From NCBI GenBank assembly GCA_024709185.1, contig JANJXE010000050.1, positions 1-6,034 of the forward strand: a stretch of DNA of 6,034 bases. The letters are read 5' to 3'. Every line of letters begins with the position of its first letter. Within the stretch, counting starts at the first letter, position 1. The notes under the pieces are model-generated. The model was not told the DNA's origin. It made no database searches and was given only the letters and a program-made list of their open reading frames with translations. Position numbers and translations under genes: made by a program. This DNA is from Paludibacter sp. (GTDB taxonomy: Bacteria > Bacteroidota > Bacteroidia > Bacteroidales > Paludibacteraceae). Shown here one piece after another: positions 1 through 6,034 of this stretch.

Positions 1-729
1 GCCATGAATGCCGATCGACAAAACGATAATGCCCTTTTCAGCATTACTGATATCCGGCCCGTTTTTCCATACGCCTGCACCGGGTACCCTCAAAATTGCA
101 GGATACTTTCCGGCTGCTTTGGGCATGGCCAGCCAGCCATAAATTCGTGAACCTTTGCGATAGCTCTGAAAACTAACATGATACACATCGACCTTGTCAG
201 TGCTTCGGTCGGGATGCAACTCCATTTTTGGTTCCGGGGGGATCTGTGCATTTTCATCCAGGGCTTTTTGCCAGAATGCATCGAAATCGGTCGGCATTTC
301 CACGGTCGGACGAATTTTCTCCGGTTCGAAAGCAGCCGTACAATATTCTTCCCATATCCTTCCTTCGATTTCTGCCTGTACCTTCAGTCGTAAAAATCCC
401 GGTTCGGTAAGAGTTAAAGAACGGATACGCACAGAGCCATCTTTCAGTACCAGTGTTTCTTTTTTTAAGGGAACCAGTGTTTCTTTCCCGTATTCATAGC
501 TGATTTTTACGTTTTGCAGATTTACATTGCTCTTTTGCACATCAATCTGAAATTCAGGCTTCTCTCCTACTTTGTAAGTCCAATCGGCACGGTCGGGGGA
601 AATGCGTATAGTAACGATTTTTTGTTGTGGTTGCGCATTGACTAAAGCAGCTGATAAGAGCAGGCAAAACAACAATTGCATGCTGATTGAATGTTTTAAC
701 TGAACACTTTTTAATCTGTTTTTTACCAT
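1..729 (-). CDS. Secreted CE7-type acetyl esterase (AXE1-like), N-terminal part; gene runs off the left edge
   Basis: The frame is open for 243 codons from ATG at 729 to the window edge. It probably removes acetyl groups from a polysaccharide or its oligomers, outside the cytoplasm. Residues 1-32 look like a signal peptide: a basic stretch (Lys3, Arg5, Lys7, Lys12), a hydrophobic core at about 18-30 and a Val-Asn-Ala cleavage site before Gln33. Residues about 37-135 form a beta-rich leader domain that I cannot name. From about 142 the sequence resembles the acetyl xylan esterase/cephalosporin-C deacetylase family: DFDAFW at 148-153, GSRIYGWLAMP at 193-203 and RVPGAG at 214-219, where the oxyanion region should lie. 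The catalytic GxSxGG serine, Asp and His would be to the left of the window, so activity cannot be judged. The start at 729 overlaps the lyase stop by 7 bases (ATGGTAA). Met17 (681) is an alternative, but it would leave the signal peptide without basic residues. The esterase superfamily is fairly sure; the substrate is not. Confidence 0.82.
   Translation of the reverse strand, partial: MVKNRLKSVQLKHSISMQLLFCLLLSAALVNAQPQQKIVTIRISPDRADWTYKVGEKPEFQIDVQKSNVNLQNVKISYEYGKETLVPLKKETLVLKDGSVRIRSLTLTEPGFLRLKVQAEIEGRIWEEYCTAAFEPEKIRPTVEMPTDFDAFWQKALDENAQIPPEPKMELHPDRSTDKVDVYHVSFQSYRKGSRIYGWLAMPKAAGKYPAILRVPGAGVWKNGPDISNAEKGIIVLSIGIHG
449..486 (-). repeat. 14-base direct repeat with 24-base period inside the esterase gene
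   Basis: ACCAGTGTTTCTTT occurs at 449-462 and again at 473-486 on the plus strand. The 24-base offset equals eight codons, so the reading frame is kept and the protein shows KETLV twice (residues 82-86 and 90-94). It lies in the beta-rich leader domain, not the catalytic domain. It is probably a small in-frame duplication that has since drifted outside the shared core. Confidence 0.6.
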
Positions 730-2732
730 TTGCGTAGTTTTTTAAACGGTTTTCCCTTTGCCTGCATGGGCATTATTTCCACCATAAAGGCTGCTTTATC
801 GGTAGTATCCATGCGGATGCACAGCTTTATGAACCCGGTATTTTCGCTGTTGGTGGTCATGGGTAGTTCCACGCCCGGCAAATAGCTGGCAGGCATCACA
901 CTGAAGCGGGCTTTCCCGGCACCCGACAGTCTGACCATCAGCTGTTTGTTGTTTTGGGCGAGCATAGCTGTTTTGCCATCTTTCGATAATCGAATGTCAG
1001 CCTGTGTATGCATGCTCCACCAGATTGTGGATTTATCGCGGGCTGTAAATTCATCCTGAATCGTAATAATCTGCTTTTTGCGGTCGAGTTTAACACCTCG
1101 CTCATAATGGGTTACATCTCTGCTATATACTTCTCCGAGATCAAGGATGTAATAACCTGCATCAGCAGTTGAGGCCTGTCTGATTACCTTAGCAGTCCCT
1201 TTTTCATCCTGATCGGGTCGGGTCGACGGATTAAACACCAGGCAGTTCTTGCCCTCGGCTCGCATCCTGTAAAAATGCCACCTTCCAGGCTCCTTTTGAG
1301 CATAGGCCGAATCGTTATATTCAGGGAAAGTGCGTTTCGAAAAATAACCCGGGAAAGTATAGTCGTCGCGTCCCAGATTTCCATACGCCCAGACTTCACC
1401 CAGGGCCTGTACGTAAAAAGTGCCCGCATCCAAATGACCGTGACTCGCCGAGTTATATCCACCGTGGACCGAAACATAAAAGGCATCGGGGTCGGTCCAG
1501 TTTTCGCGCATCGAGTAGAGTTCGAGTCCATATACCGAATGATCAAGCGGCACTTCAATTTTGCTGCCCTTTTGTACCAGTTCGGGGTCGTAGTAAAAGA
1601 AATCGAACCAGGGCATGTCGCCTGCGGCAGCCATTACCATATCGTACTGCAACCTGGCTAAGGAAGCATCCTTAAACTGTTTTGCAGGCCAGAAAAAGCT
1701 TTTAGCCTTGCTGGTTTTCAGCGGATCATCGCCGATATTGATGGACGTTACAGTTCCGGTAGAATAAACAGGAAAATAGCCGGTTTTGCGCATGCCCGGT
1801 GTTTCGGCCAGTCCAAAAGTGGTACCCAGGTTACGCTGCAAACAATCGAGTGCCGGCAGCGTGTACATTAGTCCATAGCCCCAGTACATCAAACCTTCCT
1901 CACTTTGCCCGTCGGGTTCAAATTCACGGATAAACAGCTGCATATCGTTAGCCGCTGTAGCCACCAGCCAGCTCATGGTTTGCGGGTCGCGCTCGAACAT
2001 GCACAGTGCAGCTACGGCAATATTTCCATTGCAGATACCGTTCCAGTTGTTATGCGCTTTATTCCATTGCCAGGTGCGTTTAGCTTCGTTTTTATACTGC
2101 GCCAGGGTCGGAGTAAAAATATATTTCTGAGTGGTTTGATACACAAAATCCCGTTGTTCGGGCGACATCCAGTGGTACAGTCCATCGTAAATATGGGCCG
2201 ACACAAAAGCAGCAATGCCTGTATCGAGATAATGCCGGTCGGTGTAGGGAGGCTCAGTCAGTGTGCCCCAATCAGGCCAGGTGGCCATATCGGCAAAAAC
2301 CTCAAAAGCACGTTTAGCATACTTTTGTTCGCCCGTCATCCAGTAGGCGATAACCAACGGAGGCAATAAAACGGCGTTGGCATGTGTTCCCTTTACCCGC
2401 AGTTTAGCTTCATCAAGCTCACCATTAACAAAAGGTTTTGTAAGATTCTCATCGGCCTGCTTTTTTATCCGCTCCCAGGCTTTCGTCATCAGGGGATCGC
2501 CGCTTATAATAAGCTTTTTAGCCCTGTCGATATCGGCTTGTGATGCAAATTGCCTCGGATGCTGGTGTTGCATCCCGGAATTATTGAAGCGTTCCTGTAC
2601 AACCGGAGCCGTTGCATGATCAAACTTCAATTGTTGTTTTTGTGCAGCAACTGCCTCTTTTTGAGCCGGCGTCTGAGCACTTATTCTTAGTCCAAAAAAT
2701 ATGCACAGGCAGGCAATTATGATTTTTCTCAT
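723..2732 (-). CDS. Secreted heparinase II/III family polysaccharide lyase
   Basis: This complete 669-residue protein probably cleaves a uronic-acid-containing polysaccharide by beta-elimination in the periplasm. Residues 1-20 are a signal peptide (basic Arg2-Lys3, hydrophobic core, cleavage near Ser-Ala-Gln), with no lipobox cysteine. Residues about 60-380 form the helical toroid domain typical of alginate lyase/heparinase families, including HNNWN at 227-231 and YWGYG at 283-287, which hold the likely charge-neutralising Asn/His and catalytic Tyr. Residues about 395-669 match the heparinase II/III beta-sandwich domain, with SHGHLDAG at 430-437. His431 corresponds to the catalytic His of heparinase II and His433 to its first zinc ligand. 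Two further zinc-ligand positions look changed (WAYGN at 448-452; EGKNCL at 493-498). Full length for the family, with no frameshift. It overlaps the downstream esterase by 7 bases, so the two are likely co-expressed. No Shine-Dalgarno is seen before the ATG. I cannot assign a PL family number or substrate from sequence alone. Confidence 0.85.
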   Translation of the reverse strand: MRKIIIACLCIFFGLRISAQTPAQKEAVAAQKQQLKFDHATAPVVQERFNNSGMQHQHPRQFASQADIDRAKKLIISGDPLMTKAWERIKKQADENLTKPFVNGELDEAKLRVKGTHANAVLLPPLVIAYWMTGEQKYAKRAFEVFADMATWPDWGTLTEPPYTDRHYLDTGIAAFVSAHIYDGLYHWMSPEQRDFVYQTTQKYIFTPTLAQYKNEAKRTWQWNKAHNNWNGICNGNIAVAALCMFERDPQTMSWLVATAANDMQLFIREFEPDGQSEEGLMYWGYGLMYTLPALDCLQRNLGTTFGLAETPGMRKTGYFPVYSTGTVTSINIGDDPLKTSKAKSFFWPAKQFKDASLARLQYDMVMAAAGDMPWFDFFYYDPELVQKGSKIEVPLDHSVYGLELYSMRENWTDPDAFYVSVHGGYNSASHGHLDAGTFYVQALGEVWAYGNLGRDDYTFPGYFSKRTFPEYNDSAYAQKEPGRWHFYRMRAEGKNCLVFNPSTRPDQDEKGTAKVIRQASTADAGYYILDLGEVYSRDVTHYERGVKLDRKKQIITIQDEFTARDKSTIWWSMHTQADIRLSKDGKTAMLAQNNKQLMVRLSGAGKARFSVMPASYLPGVELPMTTNSENTGFIKLCIRMDTTDKAAFMVEIMPMQAKGKPFKKLRKW

Positions 2733-2755
2733 GATACGAACTGATTTATCAGCAA

Positions 2756-2763
2756 CAAAAGTA
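2756..2763 (-). promoter_or_regulatory. Candidate Bacteroidota -7 promoter box for the lyase-esterase pair
   Basis: Read on the minus strand this is TACTTTTG, an exact match to TAnnTTTG, the -7 consensus of the Bacteroidota primary sigma factor. Transcription would begin near 2748-2751, leaving a leader of about 17-19 bases before the lyase ATG at 2732. No TTG lies 19-21 bases further upstream; the best triplet there is TCG. The -33 element is therefore weak, which would suit a promoter that depends on an activator. An octamer with two free positions can occur by chance in AT-rich sequence, so this remains tentative. Confidence 0.4.
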
Positions 2764-2767
2764 ATTG

Positions 2768-2805
2768 CAAATACAACATAGTCGATGCACTATATTGTTA
2801 ATTTG
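2768..2805. repeat. Imperfect 38-base inverted repeat directly upstream of the candidate lyase promoter
   Basis: The left arm is CAAATACAACATAGT (2768-2782) and the right arm ACTATATTGTTAATTTG (2789-2805), with a 6-base loop (2783-2788). Fourteen Watson-Crick pairs form. The C2777/A2794 position is a G-U pair in a minus-strand transcript, and A2800 and T2798 are bulged. It starts four bases upstream of the TACTTTTG box and covers the place where a -33 element would be. It could be a regulator binding site, or an AT-rich hairpin ending the cydDC message. No canonical U-run follows on the minus strand, though T-rich sequence (TACTTTTGTTG) begins about five bases later. Confidence 0.5.
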
Positions 2806-2864
2806 TAATACTATTATCTGTTCGGCAAAAGCAAAAGGTTTATAACGCATACCGCCCGAACTTG

Positions 2865-2883
2865 AGGTCGAAATTTGCGACCT
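2865..2883. repeat. Short perfect inverted repeat just after cydC
   Basis: AGGTCG (2865-2870) and CGACCT (2878-2883) are perfect reverse complements around a 7-base loop, AAATTTG on the plus strand. The hairpin begins 28 bases past the cydC stop codon, where a terminator or a 3' stabilising stem would be expected. On the minus strand the next bases are CAAGTTCGGG, with no U-run, so a classical intrinsic terminator is not supported. A 6-bp stem can also arise by chance. Confidence 0.35.
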
Positions 2884-2911
2884 TACGTTTAACCACTCAT
2901 ACTCACAAATT

Positions 2912-4510
2912 TCAAATTCTCACAACCTTGTCCACCTTAACCTCCATCTCTTTCAGGTGCGTAGCCATCAACACAGTAATTCCGGGGTAATTTCTTTTGA
3001 TATTCCGGAAGATGGCAATGGCATTGTCGGTACTGATTCCGGCAGTGGGTTCGTCCACCACCAGCAACTCTGAATTTTTTAGTAAAGCCTGAGCTAACAG
3101 CAGTTTTTTGCGCTGACCGCCGCTCAGGGTTTCACCATTCTCTCCTAACCAGGTGTCCAGTCCATCGGGAAGCGCTGAAAACCAACTTTTCAGATCCACT
3201 TCCTCCAATACCCGCAGGATTTCTTCATCGGAATATCCTTCAAAATTTTCGCGCAAAGTTCCGGTTAATAAATAGGCTTTTTGTGTAACATAAATACACT
3301 GAGGGACGGGTAGACTTTTTAAATCAATGAGATTGTTCCAGGTCAATGTTCCACTTCTGTGGTATTCGGGGTAAAACAAACTATTGAGTAAAGTTGTCTT
3401 TCCACGACCGGTTTCTCCATATACAGCAACCCATTCTCCCTTTTTAATTTCAAGCGTTAAAGGCTCGGTTATCACCATAGTCTCCGGAATCTGTGCACTA
3501 AAATTAATCAGACTTATTTGTTCGAGCGACGACACGATCTGTGCGTTTTCCTCTTCGTGCCCACCTTCCAGTATCAATGCTTCAATATCTTTTTCCTGAT
3601 GCGCCACCGAACTGCGTTCCGATTTGCCGGCAAAAAGCATTTCAGCCAACTCGGCCTGAGCCATTATTCCGAAGAAAATACCGATAGCCAACGGGGCTGT
3701 AATTTCTGATTGACCCGAGCTCCAAAAGAGAATTGCGGCAACAAAACTAAATCCTATCCCCGCCAGAAGTTGCAGTGTAAACGAGTTTTTCTGTAATTTG
3801 CTCTCCAGAAGCTCGAGTTGCGAACGCGATTCTTCCTGCTGATGATAGGCTTTTTCTTCCAGTTGGTACTTGGTAATTTCAATTCTACCCCTGTAACTCT
3901 GAATCAGGGTTTGATTATTCTCTTCGCGAAGGAGTTTCAGTTCAGCATACAATTTTCGGTTTCTAAGAAAAATAAACTGAGGAATCACAAACAGCAGCAA
4001 GGCTGATGAAATCAAAAATCCTATCGCAATTTCCTGAGAAAATACGAGCAGGAATCCACCATACAGCATCACTGAAATCAACAGGGCAGCGAAAGGCATA
4101 ATCCACAGCAAGATATGATTTAAAATCAGATCGATACCATAGGTAGTGTTTTCGAGAATGGCTGAATTGTTTTTAATCTGTTTTTTGAAATACGGAAAAC
4201 GGGCCACTGAGCTGAATATTTTCAGTTGCAAACGACTTTGAGCCTCCAGGGTGGTTTTATGATTTTCCAACCGCTCAAAATAGCGGGTAGCAGTACGCAG
4301 GATGGTGAGTAACCTCACTATCGCCGAAGGTACAAGGTACGAGAAACCGATGCTGGCTGTTAGAAACACAAGGCTGCTCTTGGCCAGAAACCAACCTGAG
4401 ATGGCAGGAAGTGCGATAAACGCTACAGTCCAAAACAGCACCAGCACTGCTCCGCGAGACCATTTTCCGGCTAATGAACGAAGAATCTGTTGTACAATAA
4501 ATTTACTCAT
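2912..4510 (-). CDS. cydC: CydC subunit of the CydDC ABC transporter (cytochrome bd assembly)
   Basis: CydC pairs with CydD in the inner membrane. CydDC was described as a glutathione/cysteine exporter and more recently as a heme transporter, and it is needed to assemble cytochrome bd. The 532 residues hold a six-helix membrane domain (about 21-289) and a nucleotide-binding domain (about 330-532). CydC hallmarks are SGWFL at 38-42 and ILRTATRYFERL at 70-81. Arg80 and His84 align by eye with E. coli CydC Arg81 and His85, the heme-binding region in E. coli structures. ATPase motifs: Walker A GETGRGKTT 365-373, Q-loop Gln410, signature LSGGQ 462-466, Walker B LLVVDE 482-487, H-loop His518. Oddities: no Tyr in the A-loop region (SLINFSAQ, 333-340), a D-loop reading AGIS (490-493) instead of an LD-type end, and a C-terminus stopping soon after the H-loop, some 40 residues shorter overall than E. 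coli CydC. The start overlaps the cydD stop by 8 bases (ATGAGTAA), implying translational coupling. Confidence 0.92.
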   Translation of the reverse strand: MSKFIVQQILRSLAGKWSRGAVLVLFWTVAFIALPAISGWFLAKSSLVFLTASIGFSYLVPSAIVRLLTILRTATRYFERLENHKTTLEAQSRLQLKIFSSVARFPYFKKQIKNNSAILENTTYGIDLILNHILLWIMPFAALLISVMLYGGFLLVFSQEIAIGFLISSALLLFVIPQFIFLRNRKLYAELKLLREENNQTLIQSYRGRIEITKYQLEEKAYHQQEESRSQLELLESKLQKNSFTLQLLAGIGFSFVAAILFWSSGQSEITAPLAIGIFFGIMAQAELAEMLFAGKSERSSVAHQEKDIEALILEGGHEEENAQIVSSLEQISLINFSAQIPETMVITEPLTLEIKKGEWVAVYGETGRGKTTLLNSLFYPEYHRSGTLTWNNLIDLKSLPVPQCIYVTQKAYLLTGTLRENFEGYSDEEILRVLEEVDLKSWFSALPDGLDTWLGENGETLSGGQRKKLLLAQALLKNSELLVVDEPTAGISTDNAIAIFRNIKRNYPGITVLMATHLKEMEVKVDKVVRI

Positions 4511-6034
4511 ACTGCATTTGTTCTCCCCAGTTTAAATTAAGGACAGAAGTTGCAAGGGTATCAAAACGATCCTCGTGAGACGCTACGATAACCAACCGTT
4601 CCGATGCCATTTTTTCTATTTGCTCCAGGATAACAGCAACGGTTGCTGCATCGAGATTGGCAGTGGGTTCGTCGAGAACAGCCACCGGGCGGGGATGTAG
4701 CATCATCCGTGCCAGGGTAACCAGCTGTTTCTCACCTCCCGACAGTTGTTTCCCGTTGTGAGTCAGCTCCGTTTCCCAGCCCTTTTCCTTCTTCGCTAAA
4801 AGCTTATCCAAAAATTCAGGATATTGATCCGTTGTATTTTCCAAAAACACATTGTACTGCAAACTGCCATCAAAAATAAACGGAAATTGATTCATGTACG
4901 ATGAGTTTACCCTCAACCACTGCTCCGACCAGGCTGTATCGTGTTTATTGACCATTAGCATACCTTCATCCACTTTCAGACTTCCTGCCAGGATTTTCAA
5001 CAAGGTCGATTTTCCGGAACCTGAAATTCCTTTCACTAAAACCAATCCTTTTGCCGGAAGGGTAAGCTGAATATTATGAAGCACTTTGACAGGTGTATCA
5101 GGATAGGAAAAGTTCAGATTTCGAATCTCTATGGATTGAAGTTTTTCTGAAGCATCGATGGGGGTGGTTACCATTTCTTCGTTCAGTACCGGCATTAGTA
5201 ACTTAGCAGAAGCAAGCGCCTTGTTGCGGTCGTGGTAGGCACTTACAAACTTGCGCAGGTAGAAAAAGAAATAGGGAGCCAGGGTGAGCAAAAACAAGGC
5301 GGTGTGGAAATCGTATCCTTTACCGTAATTGGGTCCCGACATAAACCCGAGCAAACTCATACCCGTGTACACCGCAATAGCTGCAATACTAATACTCACA
5401 AACAATTCGAGCACGGCAGATGAAAGGATGGCTACCTGCATCACATTGGTCGTTGCATTGTTGAGCTCCCTGCTTTTATCATCCAAAAAACGGTATTGGG
5501 TTTTAAAATTATTCAGGTTTATAATTTCGGCGATGGTATTCAGGCGGTTGAAAAATACTTCCGAATACCGGACAAACAAATCGATGTGTTTTTTGTGCAG
5601 GTGTTCGGCTCCGATACCAATGATAATCATTTGTACAGGAATAATAATCAGAGAGACAAGTAATACAACTCCCACCCATTTTTCGAACCAGAAACTCACT
5701 ATCAGCAGCAGTAAACTCACAAGCACTGAAGCAATTGCATAGGGAAGGAAAAACGAATAAAAAGGTCTTAAATCATCGCTCACGCGGGTTACTAAAAGCG
5801 TCCCGGTAACCGAATCGATACGGTTATTGGTGAGCAATCGCGGATACAGCATTTTTTTAATTCCGGCTACAACCCTGTTACCCGCTTTGTAATTAGTGAG
5901 TGAAGCGTAATACGCCAACACATATCTGCCAGTCAGAAAAACAAGACCCAAGAGGAGTTTCTGAGGAATGAGCTGACCATCAACAAGCCAAGCAGCCGCA
6001 AAATCGGATACAAACCATGCAAAAAAAATAAAGC
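4503..6034 (-). CDS. cydD: CydD subunit of the CydDC ABC transporter, lacking its N-terminus at the right edge
   Basis: The frame stays open to the right edge, so the real start lies outside. A TTG at 5951 is internal, since 27 further in-frame codons to its right encode a transmembrane helix (FIFFAWF and on). By comparison with E. coli CydD (588 residues), roughly 35-40 residues are missing. Numbering from the first full codon in the window (6032), 509 residues are present: six membrane segments within about 1-260, then the ATPase domain. The family marker SSAVLE is at 204-209. Tyr266-His267 align by eye with E. coli Tyr311-His312, implicated in heme binding. ATPase motifs are all canonical: Walker A GISGSGKST 335-343, Q-loop Gln382, signature LSGGE 430-434, Walker B VAVLDE 450-455, D-loop ANLD 458-461, H-loop His486. 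The protein ends about 23 residues after the H-loop, without the longer tail of E. coli CydD. It acts with CydC, encoded directly downstream with an 8-base overlap. Confidence 0.92.
   Translation of the reverse strand, partial: FIFFAWFVSDFAAAWLVDGQLIPQKLLLGLVFLTGRYVLAYYASLTNYKAGNRVVAGIKKMLYPRLLTNNRIDSVTGTLLVTRVSDDLRPFYSFFLPYAIASVLVSLLLLIVSFWFEKWVGVVLLVSLIIIPVQMIIIGIGAEHLHKKHIDLFVRYSEVFFNRLNTIAEIINLNNFKTQYRFLDDKSRELNNATTNVMQVAILSSAVLELFVSISIAAIAVYTGMSLLGFMSGPNYGKGYDFHTALFLLTLAPYFFFYLRKFVSAYHDRNKALASAKLLMPVLNEEMVTTPIDASEKLQSIEIRNLNFSYPDTPVKVLHNIQLTLPAKGLVLVKGISGSGKSTLLKILAGSLKVDEGMLMVNKHDTAWSEQWLRVNSSYMNQFPFIFDGSLQYNVFLENTTDQYPEFLDKLLAKKEKGWETELTHNGKQLSGGEKQLVTLARMMLHPRPVAVLDEPTANLDAATVAVILEQIEKMASERLVIVASHEDRFDTLATSVLNLNWGEQMQYE

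Noticed and set aside
90..499. Small open frames at the left end on both strands
   Set aside because: The continuous minus-strand frame from 729 to 1 encodes a signal peptide and a CE7-like domain, so the short frames are shadows of that gene.
1184..1661. Open frames on both strands (1275-1661 plus, 1184-1558 minus) inside the lyase
   Set aside because: Both overlap the conserved beta-sandwich region of the lyase in other frames and show no recognisable domain.
1905..2369. Plus-strand open frame of 154 codons within the lyase gene
   Set aside because: It is wholly antisense to the well-supported lyase, its translation matches no family I know, and no promoter or start signal is apparent.
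2821..2860. TTCGG (2821-2825) and CCGAA (2856-2860) as inverted arms, and a GCAAAA tandem pair between them
   Set aside because: Five-base arms 30 bases apart and two six-base repeats in AT-rich sequence are easily expected by chance.
5329..5742. Plus-strand open frame of 137 codons within cydD
   Set aside because: It is antisense to membrane-domain codons of cydD, and its hydrophobic, serine-rich composition is what that complement would give.
5949..5951. TTG as the start codon of cydD
   Set aside because: The frame continues open to the window edge and the added 27 residues resemble the first membrane helix of E. coli CydD, so this TTG is an internal leucine.

Overview
This 6,034-base window comes from a bacterium that is most likely a member of the Bacteroidota. 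The evidence is circumstantial. The start codons lack clear Shine-Dalgarno sequences, and one intergenic octamer (TACTTTTG) fits the Bacteroidota -7 consensus TAnnTTTG. Two secreted polysaccharide-degrading enzymes lie next to each other. The proteins also resemble Bacteroidota homologues as I remember them. No marker gene fixes a genus.

All four genes lie on the minus strand, so the window reads right to left as two gene pairs. The right half (6034 to 2912) holds cydD, cut by the right edge, followed by cydC. Their ends overlap by 8 bases. Together they encode the heterodimeric CydDC ABC transporter of the inner membrane, needed in other bacteria to assemble cytochrome bd oxidase. The oxidase genes cydA and cydB are not in the window.

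A 179-base gap (2733-2911) separates the pairs. It contains a small perfect inverted repeat just after cydC, a larger imperfect dyad at 2768-2805, and next to that dyad a candidate promoter box for the left-hand pair.

The left half (2732 to 1) holds a secreted heparinase II/III-type polysaccharide lyase and the first 243 codons of a secreted CE7-type (acetyl xylan esterase/cephalosporin-C deacetylase-like) esterase, cut by the left edge. These two overlap by 7 bases and are probably translated from one message. Together they look like a small saccharolytic unit: an uronate-cleaving lyase and a deacetylase acting on the same polymer. No SusC/SusD pair, sulfatase or regulator is visible, so the substrate cannot be named.

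There is no transposon, CRISPR array, tRNA or rRNA. I see no wholly new system. The points most worth checking are the intergenic dyad, two apparent metal-ligand substitutions in the lyase, and a diverged nucleotide-binding domain in CydC.
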